Below are positions 24,504 to 30,794 of a stretch of 30,794 nt of DNA, one piece after another; position 1 is the first letter of the stretch; each line of letters starts with the position of its first letter. The stretch is from assembly GCA_903845465.1 (NCBI GenBank), contig CAIMXQ010000028.1:1-30794 (forward strand), in the 5' to 3' direction. A program made the position numbers and the translations under genes. The notes beneath the pieces were generated by a model, which saw only the letters and a list, made by a program, of their open reading frames with translations, searched no databases and was not told the DNA's origin. Source of the stretch: an uncultured Actinomycetes bacterium (lineage in GTDB: Bacteria > Actinomycetota > Actinomycetes > Nanopelagicales > Nanopelagicaceae).

Positions 24504-25334
24504 CTAGACGAGTTTAGGAATAGTGTTTTTGAGAAGTGTGCCCATGCGACTTGCTGCAGCTTTTCCTGCAGCAATAACTTCTTCATGATTCAACTTCTCC
24601 CCAGTGACACCCGCTGCAGCATTGGTCACCAATGAAATACCAAGTACTTCTGCGCCAAGAGCGTGAGCTGCAATTGCTTCAGGAACAGTTGACATACCAA
24701 CAAGATCTGCACCCATAGTGCGCATCATCATGATTTCTGCAGGAGTTTCATACGTTGGTCCTCGCCAATGCACGTATACACCTTCGGAAAGCGATGAATC
24801 TTCTTTCTTAACAATCTCGCGAATACGCTTGCTGTATAGATCTGTAAGATCAATAAAGGTTGCACCGGAAAGTGGTGAAGCTGCTGTCAGTGAGATGTGA
24901 TCGCGAATGATTACTGGCTGACCGACCTTGTAAGAAGTATTGATACCTCCACATGCATTGGTAAGGATGACAACTTTGCAGCCTGCCTTTACAGCTGTGC
25001 GAACTCCGTGCACAACCGGCTCCATCCCCTTACCTTCATAGAGATGTGTGCGCCCTAGAAATACAAGTGCGCGAATTGTCTTGCCATTTTCGATAATTTC
25101 ATAAGAGCGAACTTTTCCTGAATGGCCTTCAACTGCAGGTGCAAAGAATCCTGTTAATTCGTGAGCATCACATTCATAGGCTGGTGTACCAAGTGCATCT
25201 GCTGCACTTACCCAACCTGAACCCATGACGAGGGCAACATCATGAGCAGCAACTCCGGTGCGCTCTGCAATCTCGGCCGCCGCTTTCGTTGCTGCAGCAA
25301 GTGGATCGTTGTAGAGAAGTTCAGATGAGGTCAT
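24504..25334 (-). CDS. punA: purine nucleoside phosphorylase
   Basis: Phosphorolysis of (deoxy)inosine and (deoxy)guanosine to base and (deoxy)ribose-1-phosphate. The 276 residues match the trimeric PNP/MTAP family: phosphate loop VMGSGW (36-41), FLGRTHLYEG, TNACGGINTSY, GPTYETPAE with Glu200, VGMSTVPEA, and SLVTNAAAG with Asn238. Asn at this last position, equivalent to Asn243 in the human enzyme, favours 6-oxopurine nucleosides over methylthioadenosine. The ATG at 25334 overlaps the carboxylase stop by four bases, so this gene may be expressed from the carboxylase transcript as well. It is the entry enzyme of the minus-strand catabolic set. Confidence 0.95.
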   Translation of the reverse strand: MTSSELLYNDPLAAATKAAAEIAERTGVAAHDVALVMGSGWVSAADALGTPAYECDAHELTGFFAPAVEGHSGKVRSYEIIENGKTIRALVFLGRTHLYEGKGMEPVVHGVRTAVKAGCKVVILTNACGGINTSYKVGQPVIIRDHISLTAASPLSGATFIDLTDLYSKRIREIVKKEDSSLSEGVYVHWRGPTYETPAEIMMMRTMGADLVGMSTVPEAIAAHALGAEVLGISLVTNAAAGVTGEKLNHEEVIAAGKAAASRMGTLLKNTIPKLV

Positions 25335-27049
25335 GCCTCAATAATGTCACAGAGAACTGTTCCGCTGGCCACAGTCTCGCCAATTACAGCTTTTAGGTTC
25401 TTAATCACACCGCTTCGATGGGCATTGAGTGGTTGCTCCATCTTCATCGCTTCAAGAACAATGATGAGTTCGCCTGCTTCAACGCTCTGTCCTTCTTCTA
25501 CTGCAACCTTGACGACAGTTCCTTGCATTGGGCTTGCAAGACCTGTGCCTGATGAGCCACCTGCAGATGATTGTTTTGCACGGTGACGCTTAACAACAGG
25601 CTCTGGCGCGTGGACAAGGATTTCAAAACGTTTGCCATTGACCTCAGCTACGAGTTTTTCTGCAGCGACTCGAGTTTGAATCTCTGCAGCACTTGATTCA
25701 AATGCAGGGATATCGTTCTTAAATTCATTTTCGATGTAACTTGTATAGACCTTGAATTCTTCTGTGAATGCGGGATCTTCAAGGATTGCACGGTGGAAGG
25801 TAAGAGCAGTCGCGAGCCCGCCCACTTCAAATTCAGCAAGAGCACGCCTTGCACGTTGGATTGCTTCCTTACGAGTTGCACCAGTAACGATTAACTTGGC
25901 AAGAAGAGAATCGAAGTTACCACCAATGACATCACCATTGCGGAATCCAGCATCAACACGCACACCTGGACCTGTTGGAATATTCCAGGCAGTAATGCGT
26001 CCTGGAGCAGGCAGGAATGAACGTCCTGGATCTTCACCGTTGATACGAAATTCAATCGAATGTCCGCGCACGACAGGATCATCGAAACCGAGGCTTTCAC
26101 CCATTGCAATCCGGAATTGTTCACGCACTAAGTCGATACCCGTTACTTCTTCAGAGACTGGGTGCTCAACCTGCAGACGAGTATTTACTTCAAGAAATGA
26201 AATTGTTCCATCGACACCAACCAGAAATTCACATGTGCCTGCTCCGATATATCCGGCCTCTTTCATGATTGCCTTACTAGAGCGGTAGAGCTCTTCATTT
26301 TGGGCATCAGTTAAGAATGGTGCAGGTGCTTCTTCTACTAGTTTCTGGTGTCGACGCTGCAATGAACAATCTCGCGTTGAAACTACGACTGCGTGGCCGT
26401 GCTTATCGACAAGTACCTGAGTTTCCACGTGGCGAGGCTTATCGAGATATCGCTCGACAAAACATTCTCCGCGGCCAAAGCCTGCAATCGCTTCTCGTAC
26501 TGCCGATGCATAGAGTTCGGGAATTTCCTCCATAGTTCGTGCAACTTTAAGTCCACGACCGCCGCCACCAAATGCTGCTTTGATTGCAACAGGTAATCCA
26601 TGTTCTTGTGCAAAGGCAAGTACTTCTTCGTGCCCGGTTACTGGATCTTTTGTTCCGGCTACAAGAGGTGCACCAGCCGCAGCTGCAATACGCCTAGCTG
26701 AAACTTTATCTCCGAGTGCGCTAATTGCAGCAGGTGGGGGCCCAATCCAAATGAGTCCAGCATCAACAACTGCTTGTGCAAAGCTGGCATTCTCAGAGAG
26801 GAATCCATATCCAGGGTGCACAGCATCTGCACCTGACTCTTTTGCGAGAGCGATGATCTTCGGAATATTGAGATAAGTATCTTTGGCGACCGTGCCATTG
26901 AGTGAATAGGCAAAGTCAGCACTCTGTGTGTGGAGCGCATCGCGATCTTCTTCTGCATAGATTGCAACAGATTCGAGCCCATGATCTTTACATGCGCGTA
27001 TCACGCGAAGAGCAATCTCTCCACGATTTGCAATCAGCACGCGCTTCAT
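25331..27049 (-). CDS. acyl-CoA carboxylase alpha subunit (biotin carboxylase + BCCP)
   Basis: Carboxylates biotin at ATP expense and carries it on a fused domain. From the ATG at 27049 (GGAGATGTC just upstream) it has 572 residues. The biotin carboxylase part begins MKRVLIANRGEIALRV and includes the ATP-grasp glycine loop AFGGGGRGLKVA, VEEAPAPFL and FLEVNTRLQVEHPVSE. A linker leads to the biotinyl domain with EAMKM, biotinylated Lys536, 36 residues from the end. The two-domain fusion is the actinobacterial acetyl/propionyl-CoA carboxylase type. It overlaps maf by four bases (ATGA). Its beta and epsilon partners lie upstream in the same operon, and the ligase that biotinylates it is divergent to the operon. 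Confidence 0.95.
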   Translation of the reverse strand: MKRVLIANRGEIALRVIRACKDHGLESVAIYAEEDRDALHTQSADFAYSLNGTVAKDTYLNIPKIIALAKESGADAVHPGYGFLSENASFAQAVVDAGLIWIGPPPAAISALGDKVSARRIAAAAGAPLVAGTKDPVTGHEEVLAFAQEHGLPVAIKAAFGGGGRGLKVARTMEEIPELYASAVREAIAGFGRGECFVERYLDKPRHVETQVLVDKHGHAVVVSTRDCSLQRRHQKLVEEAPAPFLTDAQNEELYRSSKAIMKEAGYIGAGTCEFLVGVDGTISFLEVNTRLQVEHPVSEEVTGIDLVREQFRIAMGESLGFDDPVVRGHSIEFRINGEDPGRSFLPAPGRITAWNIPTGPGVRVDAGFRNGDVIGGNFDSLLAKLIVTGATRKEAIQRARRALAEFEVGGLATALTFHRAILEDPAFTEEFKVYTSYIENEFKNDIPAFESSAAEIQTRVAAEKLVAEVNGKRFEILVHAPEPVVKRHRAKQSSAGGSSGTGLASPMQGTVVKVAVEEGQSVEAGELIIVLEAMKMEQPLNAHRSGVIKNLKAVIGETVASGTVLCDIIEA

Positions 27050-27648
27050 GACATCTCCTTCACCTGAGGCCAAGAATATCCAAGTTGCTTCATTGCGCTA
27101 CGAAGAAAAGGCATCGATATACCCACAACATTGGTGTAATCGCCTTCAATCACGGGGATAAAGGGACTTCCATAGCCATCGAGAGTAAATCCACCCGCAA
27201 CATGCAGTGGCTCCTCCGATGCAACATAATCTGCAATCTCTTCATCAGTCATATCCGTAAAAGTAACCTTAGTTGTGACTCGGTCCGAAATCTCAACTCC
27301 CTTGTCGGTATCGATGATGCAGTGACCAGTATGAAGCAGGCCGGTGCGGCCGCTAATTTTCTTTGCGCGTTGAATAGCAACCGCAGCAGAGCCTGGCTTA
27401 CCAAATGAGACTCCATCAACATCGAAGGTGGAATCGCATCCAATAATAATTGCAGGGTAATCAATCATCTCTCGAACGGTATGTGCCTTCGAAATAGCTA
27501 ACGCAATCACCATATCCTCGGGCGTCATTGCGTTGAAGAATTCGGTCTCTTCATCAACATGGCTGACGATAATTGTTGGCTTCAACCCAGCATCTTCGAG
27601 TAAACGTCGACGCGACTGCGATTGTGAAGCTAAGACGATACGTGGCAT
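27046..27648 (-). CDS. Maf-like nucleotide pyrophosphatase
   Basis: A 200-residue Maf/HAM1-fold protein: N-terminal LASQSQSRRRLLEDAG (the SxSxRR motif), GCDSTFDVDG, ISGRTGLLHTGHC and VGISMPFLRSAM. Maf proteins hydrolyse non-canonical or modified nucleoside triphosphates, preventing misincorporation, and some affect septum formation. Position between the epsilon and alpha carboxylase genes is conserved in actinobacteria such as Streptomyces, though no functional link is obvious. The ATG at 27648 follows the epsilon stop directly (TAG then ATG). The seventh N-terminal blocks are intact, so it is probably active. Confidence 0.93.
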   Translation of the reverse strand: MPRIVLASQSQSRRRLLEDAGLKPTIIVSHVDEETEFFNAMTPEDMVIALAISKAHTVREMIDYPAIIIGCDSTFDVDGVSFGKPGSAAVAIQRAKKISGRTGLLHTGHCIIDTDKGVEISDRVTTKVTFTDMTDEEIADYVASEEPLHVAGGFTLDGYGSPFIPVIEGDYTNVVGISMPFLRSAMKQLGYSWPQVKEMS

Positions 27649-27831
27649 CTATCGGTGCTTTCGTGCGCCGAATGTCATCTGGCGGGGTAGTGGTTGTCGA
27701 AGCTGCGGTAGCGCAAAGATACTTCGCTTGGTCACAGGTTTGATATCAACAGATTTATGGTTAGCTAAAACTGCTTGCAGCGCGAGAAGTTCTTCAGGCG
27801 TTGGATTGCCTGCAGTGACAGTAAATTTCAT
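27649..27831 (-). CDS. acyl-CoA carboxylase epsilon subunit
   Basis: A 60-residue protein with the family core AGNPTPEELLALQAVLANH near the N-terminus, followed by a basic tail (TKRS, FGARKHR). Epsilon subunits are small actinobacteria-specific proteins that bridge or stimulate the alpha/beta carboxylase complex; the short GNPTPEE helix is their recognisable mark. It begins one base-triplet after the beta-subunit stop and ends against maf. The basic C-terminus resembles that of other epsilon subunits. Small size limits certainty, but position between beta and maf makes the call firm. Confidence 0.88.
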   Translation of the reverse strand: MKFTVTAGNPTPEELLALQAVLANHKSVDIKPVTKRSIFALPQLRQPLPRQMTFGARKHR

Positions 27832-27833
27832 TG

Positions 27834-29405
27834 TTATAGAGGAATATTTCCATGCTTACGAGCCGGCAATGTGTCGCGCTTTGTCTTCAAGGTACGGAAT
27901 GCCTTGGTGATGTACTGGCGAGAATCTTCGGGTTCAATCACGCTATCGATTGTTCCGCGCTCTGCTGCAAGGTATGGATTTGAGAATTTCTCCGTGTACT
28001 CAGTGATTAACTCAGCACGCTTTGCGCTCTGATCTTTAGCCTCGGCGAGATCCTTGCGATAGAGAATGTTGACGGCACCTTGCGCTCCCATCACTGCAAT
28101 CTCAGCGGTTGGCCATGCAAAGTTGATATCGCTGCCAAGGTATTTAGAACCCATCACGATAAATGCTCCGCCATATGCCTTTCGGGTAATGAGAGTGACA
28201 AGTGGTACTGATGCTTCGGCGTAGGCGTAGAGAAGCTTTGCGCCGCGGCGAATAATGCCGTTCCACTCTTGTTCAGTACCTGGCATAAATCCAGGAACAT
28301 CTACGAGGGTAAGAATTGGAATATTGAATGCATCGCAGAAACGCAAGAAGCGTGCTGCTTTCTCTGATGAGTTGATATCGAGGGTTCCGGCAAGCTGTGA
28401 AGGTTGGTTAGCGATAATTCCGATTGACTGTCCTTCAATACGCGCAAAACCCACAACAATATTTGGCGCATAAAGCGCATGAACTTCGAGGAATTCAGCT
28501 TCATCAACGAGGGCTTGAATAAGCACCTTCATGTCGTAAGGCTGGTTTGGGCTATCTGGGATCAATGTGTTGAGCGCCGTATCGGATGCACTCTTATCGA
28601 GAGTTTCGGTTGGAGGAAGCACGGGAGAGCCATCCATATTATTTGATGGAAGATATGACAAGAGCGCCTTCACGTAATCAATTGCATCGGCCTCAGAATC
28701 TGCCATGTAGTGCGCATTTCCTGATTTTGTATTGTGAGTGAAGGCTCCGCCAAGTTCTTCCATCCCGACATCTTCACCGGTCACAGTTTTAATGACATCT
28801 GGGCCAGTGATAAACATATTGGAGGTCTCCTTCACCATGACGGTGAAGTCGGTGAGTGCTGGTGAATATGCAGAACCACCTGCGCAGGGACCAAGAATTA
28901 ATGAGATCTGAGGAATTACTCCTGAAGAGCGAGTATTGAGACGGAAGATTCTGCCGTACCCATTGAGCGATGCAACACCTTCTTGAATACGTGCTCCACC
29001 CGAATCATTAATTCCAATGAGCGGAATTCCTGATTTCAGCGCGAACTCTGCAATCTTCACAATCTTCTCTGCATGTACTTCGCCGAGTGATCCACCAAAG
29101 ACTGTGAAGTCTTGTGAGTAGAGAGCGATTGGCCGACCATCAACAGTCGCTGTTCCGATAATGACGCCATCACCATAAGGACGGTTCTTCTCCATGCCGA
29201 AGTTCTGCGCACGGTGGCGAGCAAACTCATCAATCTCAGTAAATGAATCAGGATCTACGAGCATCTCGATACGTTCGCGAGCGGTGCCCTTACCTTTAGC
29301 ATGTTGCTTCTCTTCAGCCCGAGCTGAACCAGCTATGACTGCTTCATCAATTCTTTCGCGAAGGTCTTCAATTTTTCCCGCGGTTGTATGCAGATCTGGA
29401 CTCAT
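27834..29405 (-). CDS. acyl-CoA carboxylase beta subunit (carboxyltransferase)
   Basis: Transfers carboxyl from biotin to acyl-CoA (acetyl- or propionyl-CoA). The 523 residues (ATG at 29405) contain KQHAKGKGTARERIEMLVD, the N-terminal oxyanion region with NDSGGARIQEGVASL, GPCAGGSAYSPALTDF, the C-terminal domain with VDVPGFMPGTEQEWNGIIRRGAKLL (read as overlapping blocks VDVPGFMPGT and GIIRRGAKLL), and KAYGGAFIVMGSK. Ile416 in the last motif occupies the position where, as I recall it, propionyl-specific enzymes have Asp and acetyl-accepting ones Ile. The start is chosen over an ATG at 29411 because of the TACCTT box exactly six bases upstream; no Shine-Dalgarno exists. First gene of the carboxylase operon. 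Confidence 0.94.
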   Translation of the reverse strand: MSPDLHTTAGKIEDLRERIDEAVIAGSARAEEKQHAKGKGTARERIEMLVDPDSFTEIDEFARHRAQNFGMEKNRPYGDGVIIGTATVDGRPIALYSQDFTVFGGSLGEVHAEKIVKIAEFALKSGIPLIGINDSGGARIQEGVASLNGYGRIFRLNTRSSGVIPQISLILGPCAGGSAYSPALTDFTVMVKETSNMFITGPDVIKTVTGEDVGMEELGGAFTHNTKSGNAHYMADSEADAIDYVKALLSYLPSNNMDGSPVLPPTETLDKSASDTALNTLIPDSPNQPYDMKVLIQALVDEAEFLEVHALYAPNIVVGFARIEGQSIGIIANQPSQLAGTLDINSSEKAARFLRFCDAFNIPILTLVDVPGFMPGTEQEWNGIIRRGAKLLYAYAEASVPLVTLITRKAYGGAFIVMGSKYLGSDINFAWPTAEIAVMGAQGAVNILYRKDLAEAKDQSAKRAELITEYTEKFSNPYLAAERGTIDSVIEPEDSRQYITKAFRTLKTKRDTLPARKHGNIPL

Positions 29406-29410
29406 GACCA

Positions 29411-29417
29411 TAAGGTA
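29411..29417. promoter_or_regulatory. overlapping divergent -10 boxes of carboxylase beta gene and birA
   Basis: TAAGGT (29411-29416) on the plus strand lies seven bases before the GTG at 29424. TACCTT (29417-29412) on the minus strand lies six bases before the ATG at 29405. Both fit TANNNT and would give leaderless messages from the same seven base pairs. Neither start has a Shine-Dalgarno. Confidence 0.5.
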
Positions 29418-29423
29418 CTAGTC

Positions 29424-30191
29424 GTGAGCATAGTTATGCCAAGACCACCGCTTAATTATTCGGAGATCTCAGAAAAAATCTCGCGGTACTGGCGAGTAAG
29501 CGTGGTTGAAGTCACGGGCTCTACGCAAGATGATCTCGCTCAATTAGTAACAGAAAAAAAGGCGCAGACTGGTGACGTGATTGTTACAGAATTTCAATCA
29601 GCTGGTCGTGGTCGACTTGATAGAAAATTCGATGCGCCACAATCTTCCGCACTTATGTTCTCTTTCTATATCGAACCACAATGCGAAAAATCTGATTGGT
29701 CATTTCTCACTCTGCTAACGGGCCTCAGTGCAATTTTTGCTCTGACAAAACTTGATCCAGAAAGCTTGCCTACACTTAAGTGGCCTAACGATATTCTCTT
29801 GGGAGATGGGAAAGTTGGCGGAATCATTGCGCAAGTGAGCGGCGATGGAGTTGTCATCGGCGTTGGAATCAATGTTGGAATGTCTCAATCAGAACTTCCC
29901 GTTGCACACGCAACTTCACTTATGCTCAATAAGTTTGCCGTACTTGACCGTAATCTCATTCTTACTTCATTCCTAAATACATTCGAGGAACTCCTGGAAC
30001 GTTGGCATGATGGTGAAGATCTGCGCCATCTTTACTGTGACCGCTCAGCAACTATTGGCCGCGAGGTTCGAATTGAGCATCCAGATGGAAGTTATAAAAT
30101 TGGAAAAGCGGTAGACATTACGCCTACTGGAGAACTCATACTCGAAGATGGTTCTCGGGTAACAGTGGGGGACATCGTTCATCTACGATAG
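29424..30191 (+). CDS. birA: biotin--[acetyl-CoA-carboxylase] ligase
   Basis: Activates biotin to biotinyl-AMP and attaches it to the BCCP lysine of the alpha carboxylase subunit encoded opposite. Motifs: EFQSAGRGRLDRKF (biotinyl-AMP loop GRGRxxR), LKWPNDILLGDGKVGGII with the catalytic Lys after GDG, GVVIGVGINVG, and a C-terminal SH3-like domain YKIGKAVDITPTGELIL. No N-terminal helix-turn-helix is present, so this is the non-repressor type. GTG at 29424 (255 residues) is preferred on the leaderless box; ATG at 29436 is an alternative, and an open frame back to 29388 overlaps the divergent gene. Confidence 0.94.
   Translation: MSIVMPRPPLNYSEISEKISRYWRVSVVEVTGSTQDDLAQLVTEKKAQTGDVIVTEFQSAGRGRLDRKFDAPQSSALMFSFYIEPQCEKSDWSFLTLLTGLSAIFALTKLDPESLPTLKWPNDILLGDGKVGGIIAQVSGDGVVIGVGINVGMSQSELPVAHATSLMLNKFAVLDRNLILTSFLNTFEELLERWHDGEDLRHLYCDRSATIGREVRIEHPDGSYKIGKAVDITPTGELILEDGSRVTVGDIVHLR
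30184..30189 (+). promoter_or_regulatory. candidate -10 box for leaderless purK mRNA
   Basis: TACGAT fits TANNNT, spans the last codons of birA, and is followed by exactly six bases (AGGCCC) before the GTG at 30196. No Shine-Dalgarno of useful spacing is present. Confidence 0.4.
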
Positions 30192-30195
30192 GCCC

Positions 30196-30794
30196 GTGAA
30201 CGAAAGATTCCCCCGCGTTGGCGTCATAGGCGCTGGGCAATTAGCTCGCATGATGGTTGCACCTGCAACTGCACTCGGAATCGACCTTCTTCTCTTTGCT
30301 CAGAGTCCCGATGATTCAGGAGCCCAGATCACTCATCATGTTGTCGGTGATTACACCGACCTCAGTGCACTAAAAGAATTTGCATCCACCTGTGATGTCA
30401 TTACATTCGAACATGAACTTGTACCGCTTTCAGTAATTAAAGGGCTTGAAGCAGCAGGTATTAAGGTGTATCCGCCTTCATCTGCATTTGTCTTTTCACA
30501 AGACAAGGCCGAGATGCGCCAGAAATTGTCTTCATTTCCAGCACCTGCCTGGAAGATTGCGACATCAACTGCTGACATCGAGCGCTACCCACTCATTGCT
30601 AAGGCAATTTCTGGCGGCTACGACGGCCGCGGTGTCTGGAAGATTAATTCTCAAGATGAACTAACAGAGGTATTAAAGTCAACGCCTCGCCTCCTCATAG
30701 AGGAGCTCATCTCATTTGATTCCGAGATTGCGGTCATGATTGCACGTTCACCGCATGGACAAGCAATGTCTTGGGCGCCGACAGAGACCGTACA
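30196..30794 (+). CDS. purK: N5-carboxyaminoimidazole ribonucleotide synthase (N-terminal part)
   Basis: ATP- and bicarbonate-dependent conversion of AIR to N5-CAIR in purine synthesis. About 199 residues are seen before the window ends. RVGVIGAGQLARMMVAPA is the classic PurK N-terminus, followed by DVITFEHELVP, SQDKAEMRQKL and PLIAKAISGGYDGRGVW, the ATP-grasp glycine loop. The GTG at 30196, four bases after the birA stop, gives the standard N-terminus. PurE would be expected next, outside the window. Truncation is only the window edge; the frame is intact. Confidence 0.95.
   Translation, partial: MNERFPRVGVIGAGQLARMMVAPATALGIDLLLFAQSPDDSGAQITHHVVGDYTDLSALKEFASTCDVITFEHELVPLSVIKGLEAAGIKVYPPSSAFVFSQDKAEMRQKLSSFPAPAWKIATSTADIERYPLIAKAISGGYDGRGVWKINSQDELTEVLKSTPRLLIEELISFDSEIAVMIARSPHGQAMSWAPTETV

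Noticed and set aside
1..30794. CRISPR array, tRNA/rRNA genes, insertion sequences, phage or defence genes
   Set aside because: Nearly every base is explained by housekeeping or metabolic genes; no regularly spaced repeats, cloverleaf-like gaps, transposases or terminal inverted repeats were seen.

Overview
The window looks like chromosome of an actinobacterium with a compact genome. Intergenic gaps are tiny, many genes overlap by 1, 4 or 8 bases, and base composition is moderate rather than GC-rich. Several gene orders are characteristic of Actinomycetota: DUF6350–purN–purH–folD–DUF3017–mdh; a nucleoside-catabolism block next to an acyl-CoA carboxylase; and a biotin carboxylase/BCCP–Maf–epsilon–beta carboxylase cluster. 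Moderate GC plus extreme compactness suggests a streamlined aquatic lineage such as the freshwater acI group (Nanopelagicales). That placement is inference. I saw no rRNA, tRNA, CRISPR array, insertion sequence or phage gene, and no gap above 300 bases.

Layout. (1) 2-4041 (+): end of a DUF6350 membrane protein, purN, purH, folD and a DUF3017 membrane protein, covering the last purine synthesis steps and folate one-carbon supply. (2) 4096-6957 (+): malate dehydrogenase, NADP isocitrate dehydrogenase and a peptidase S51-like protein, closed by a bidirectional terminator. (3) 7004-8086 (-): an orphan sugar-type ABC ATPase. (4) 8221-10529 (+): a CNNM/CorC-type membrane protein and trpS. (5) 10529-19604 (+): two BMP-family nucleoside-binding proteins, one double ATPase and two permeases forming an ABC importer, then cytidine deaminase, thymidine phosphorylase and adenosine deaminase. 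(6) 19611-25334 (-), converging on region 5: a catalytically incomplete ALDH, a complete ALDH, deoxyribose-phosphate aldolase, a phosphohexomutase-family enzyme and purine nucleoside phosphorylase. (7) 25331-29405 (-): biotin carboxylase/BCCP, Maf, a small epsilon subunit and the carboxyltransferase beta subunit. (8) 29424-end (+): biotin ligase birA and the start of purK.

How it works together. Regions 5 and 6 form one nucleoside-scavenging programme. Nucleosides are captured and imported, deaminated and phosphorolysed to bases plus (deoxy)ribose-1-phosphate, isomerised (probably by the phosphohexomutase, since no deoB is present here), and split by DeoC into glyceraldehyde-3-phosphate and acetaldehyde. 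The aldehyde dehydrogenase pair could oxidise the acetaldehyde, and the carboxylase cluster could use the resulting acetyl units. birA, which biotinylates the carboxylase, is transcribed divergently from the carboxylase genes.

The main points beyond routine annotation are: adjacent catalytic and catalytically dead ALDH genes resembling a split ALDH16; a recurring TANNNT box six or seven bases before start codons that lack a clear Shine-Dalgarno, including overlapping divergent boxes between the carboxylase gene and birA; a 13-bp perfect hairpin inside the S51-like gene; phased GTAAAT repeats before the main BMP gene; and an Ile at the presumed acyl-CoA specificity position of the carboxylase. 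I found no clearly new defence or mobile system.
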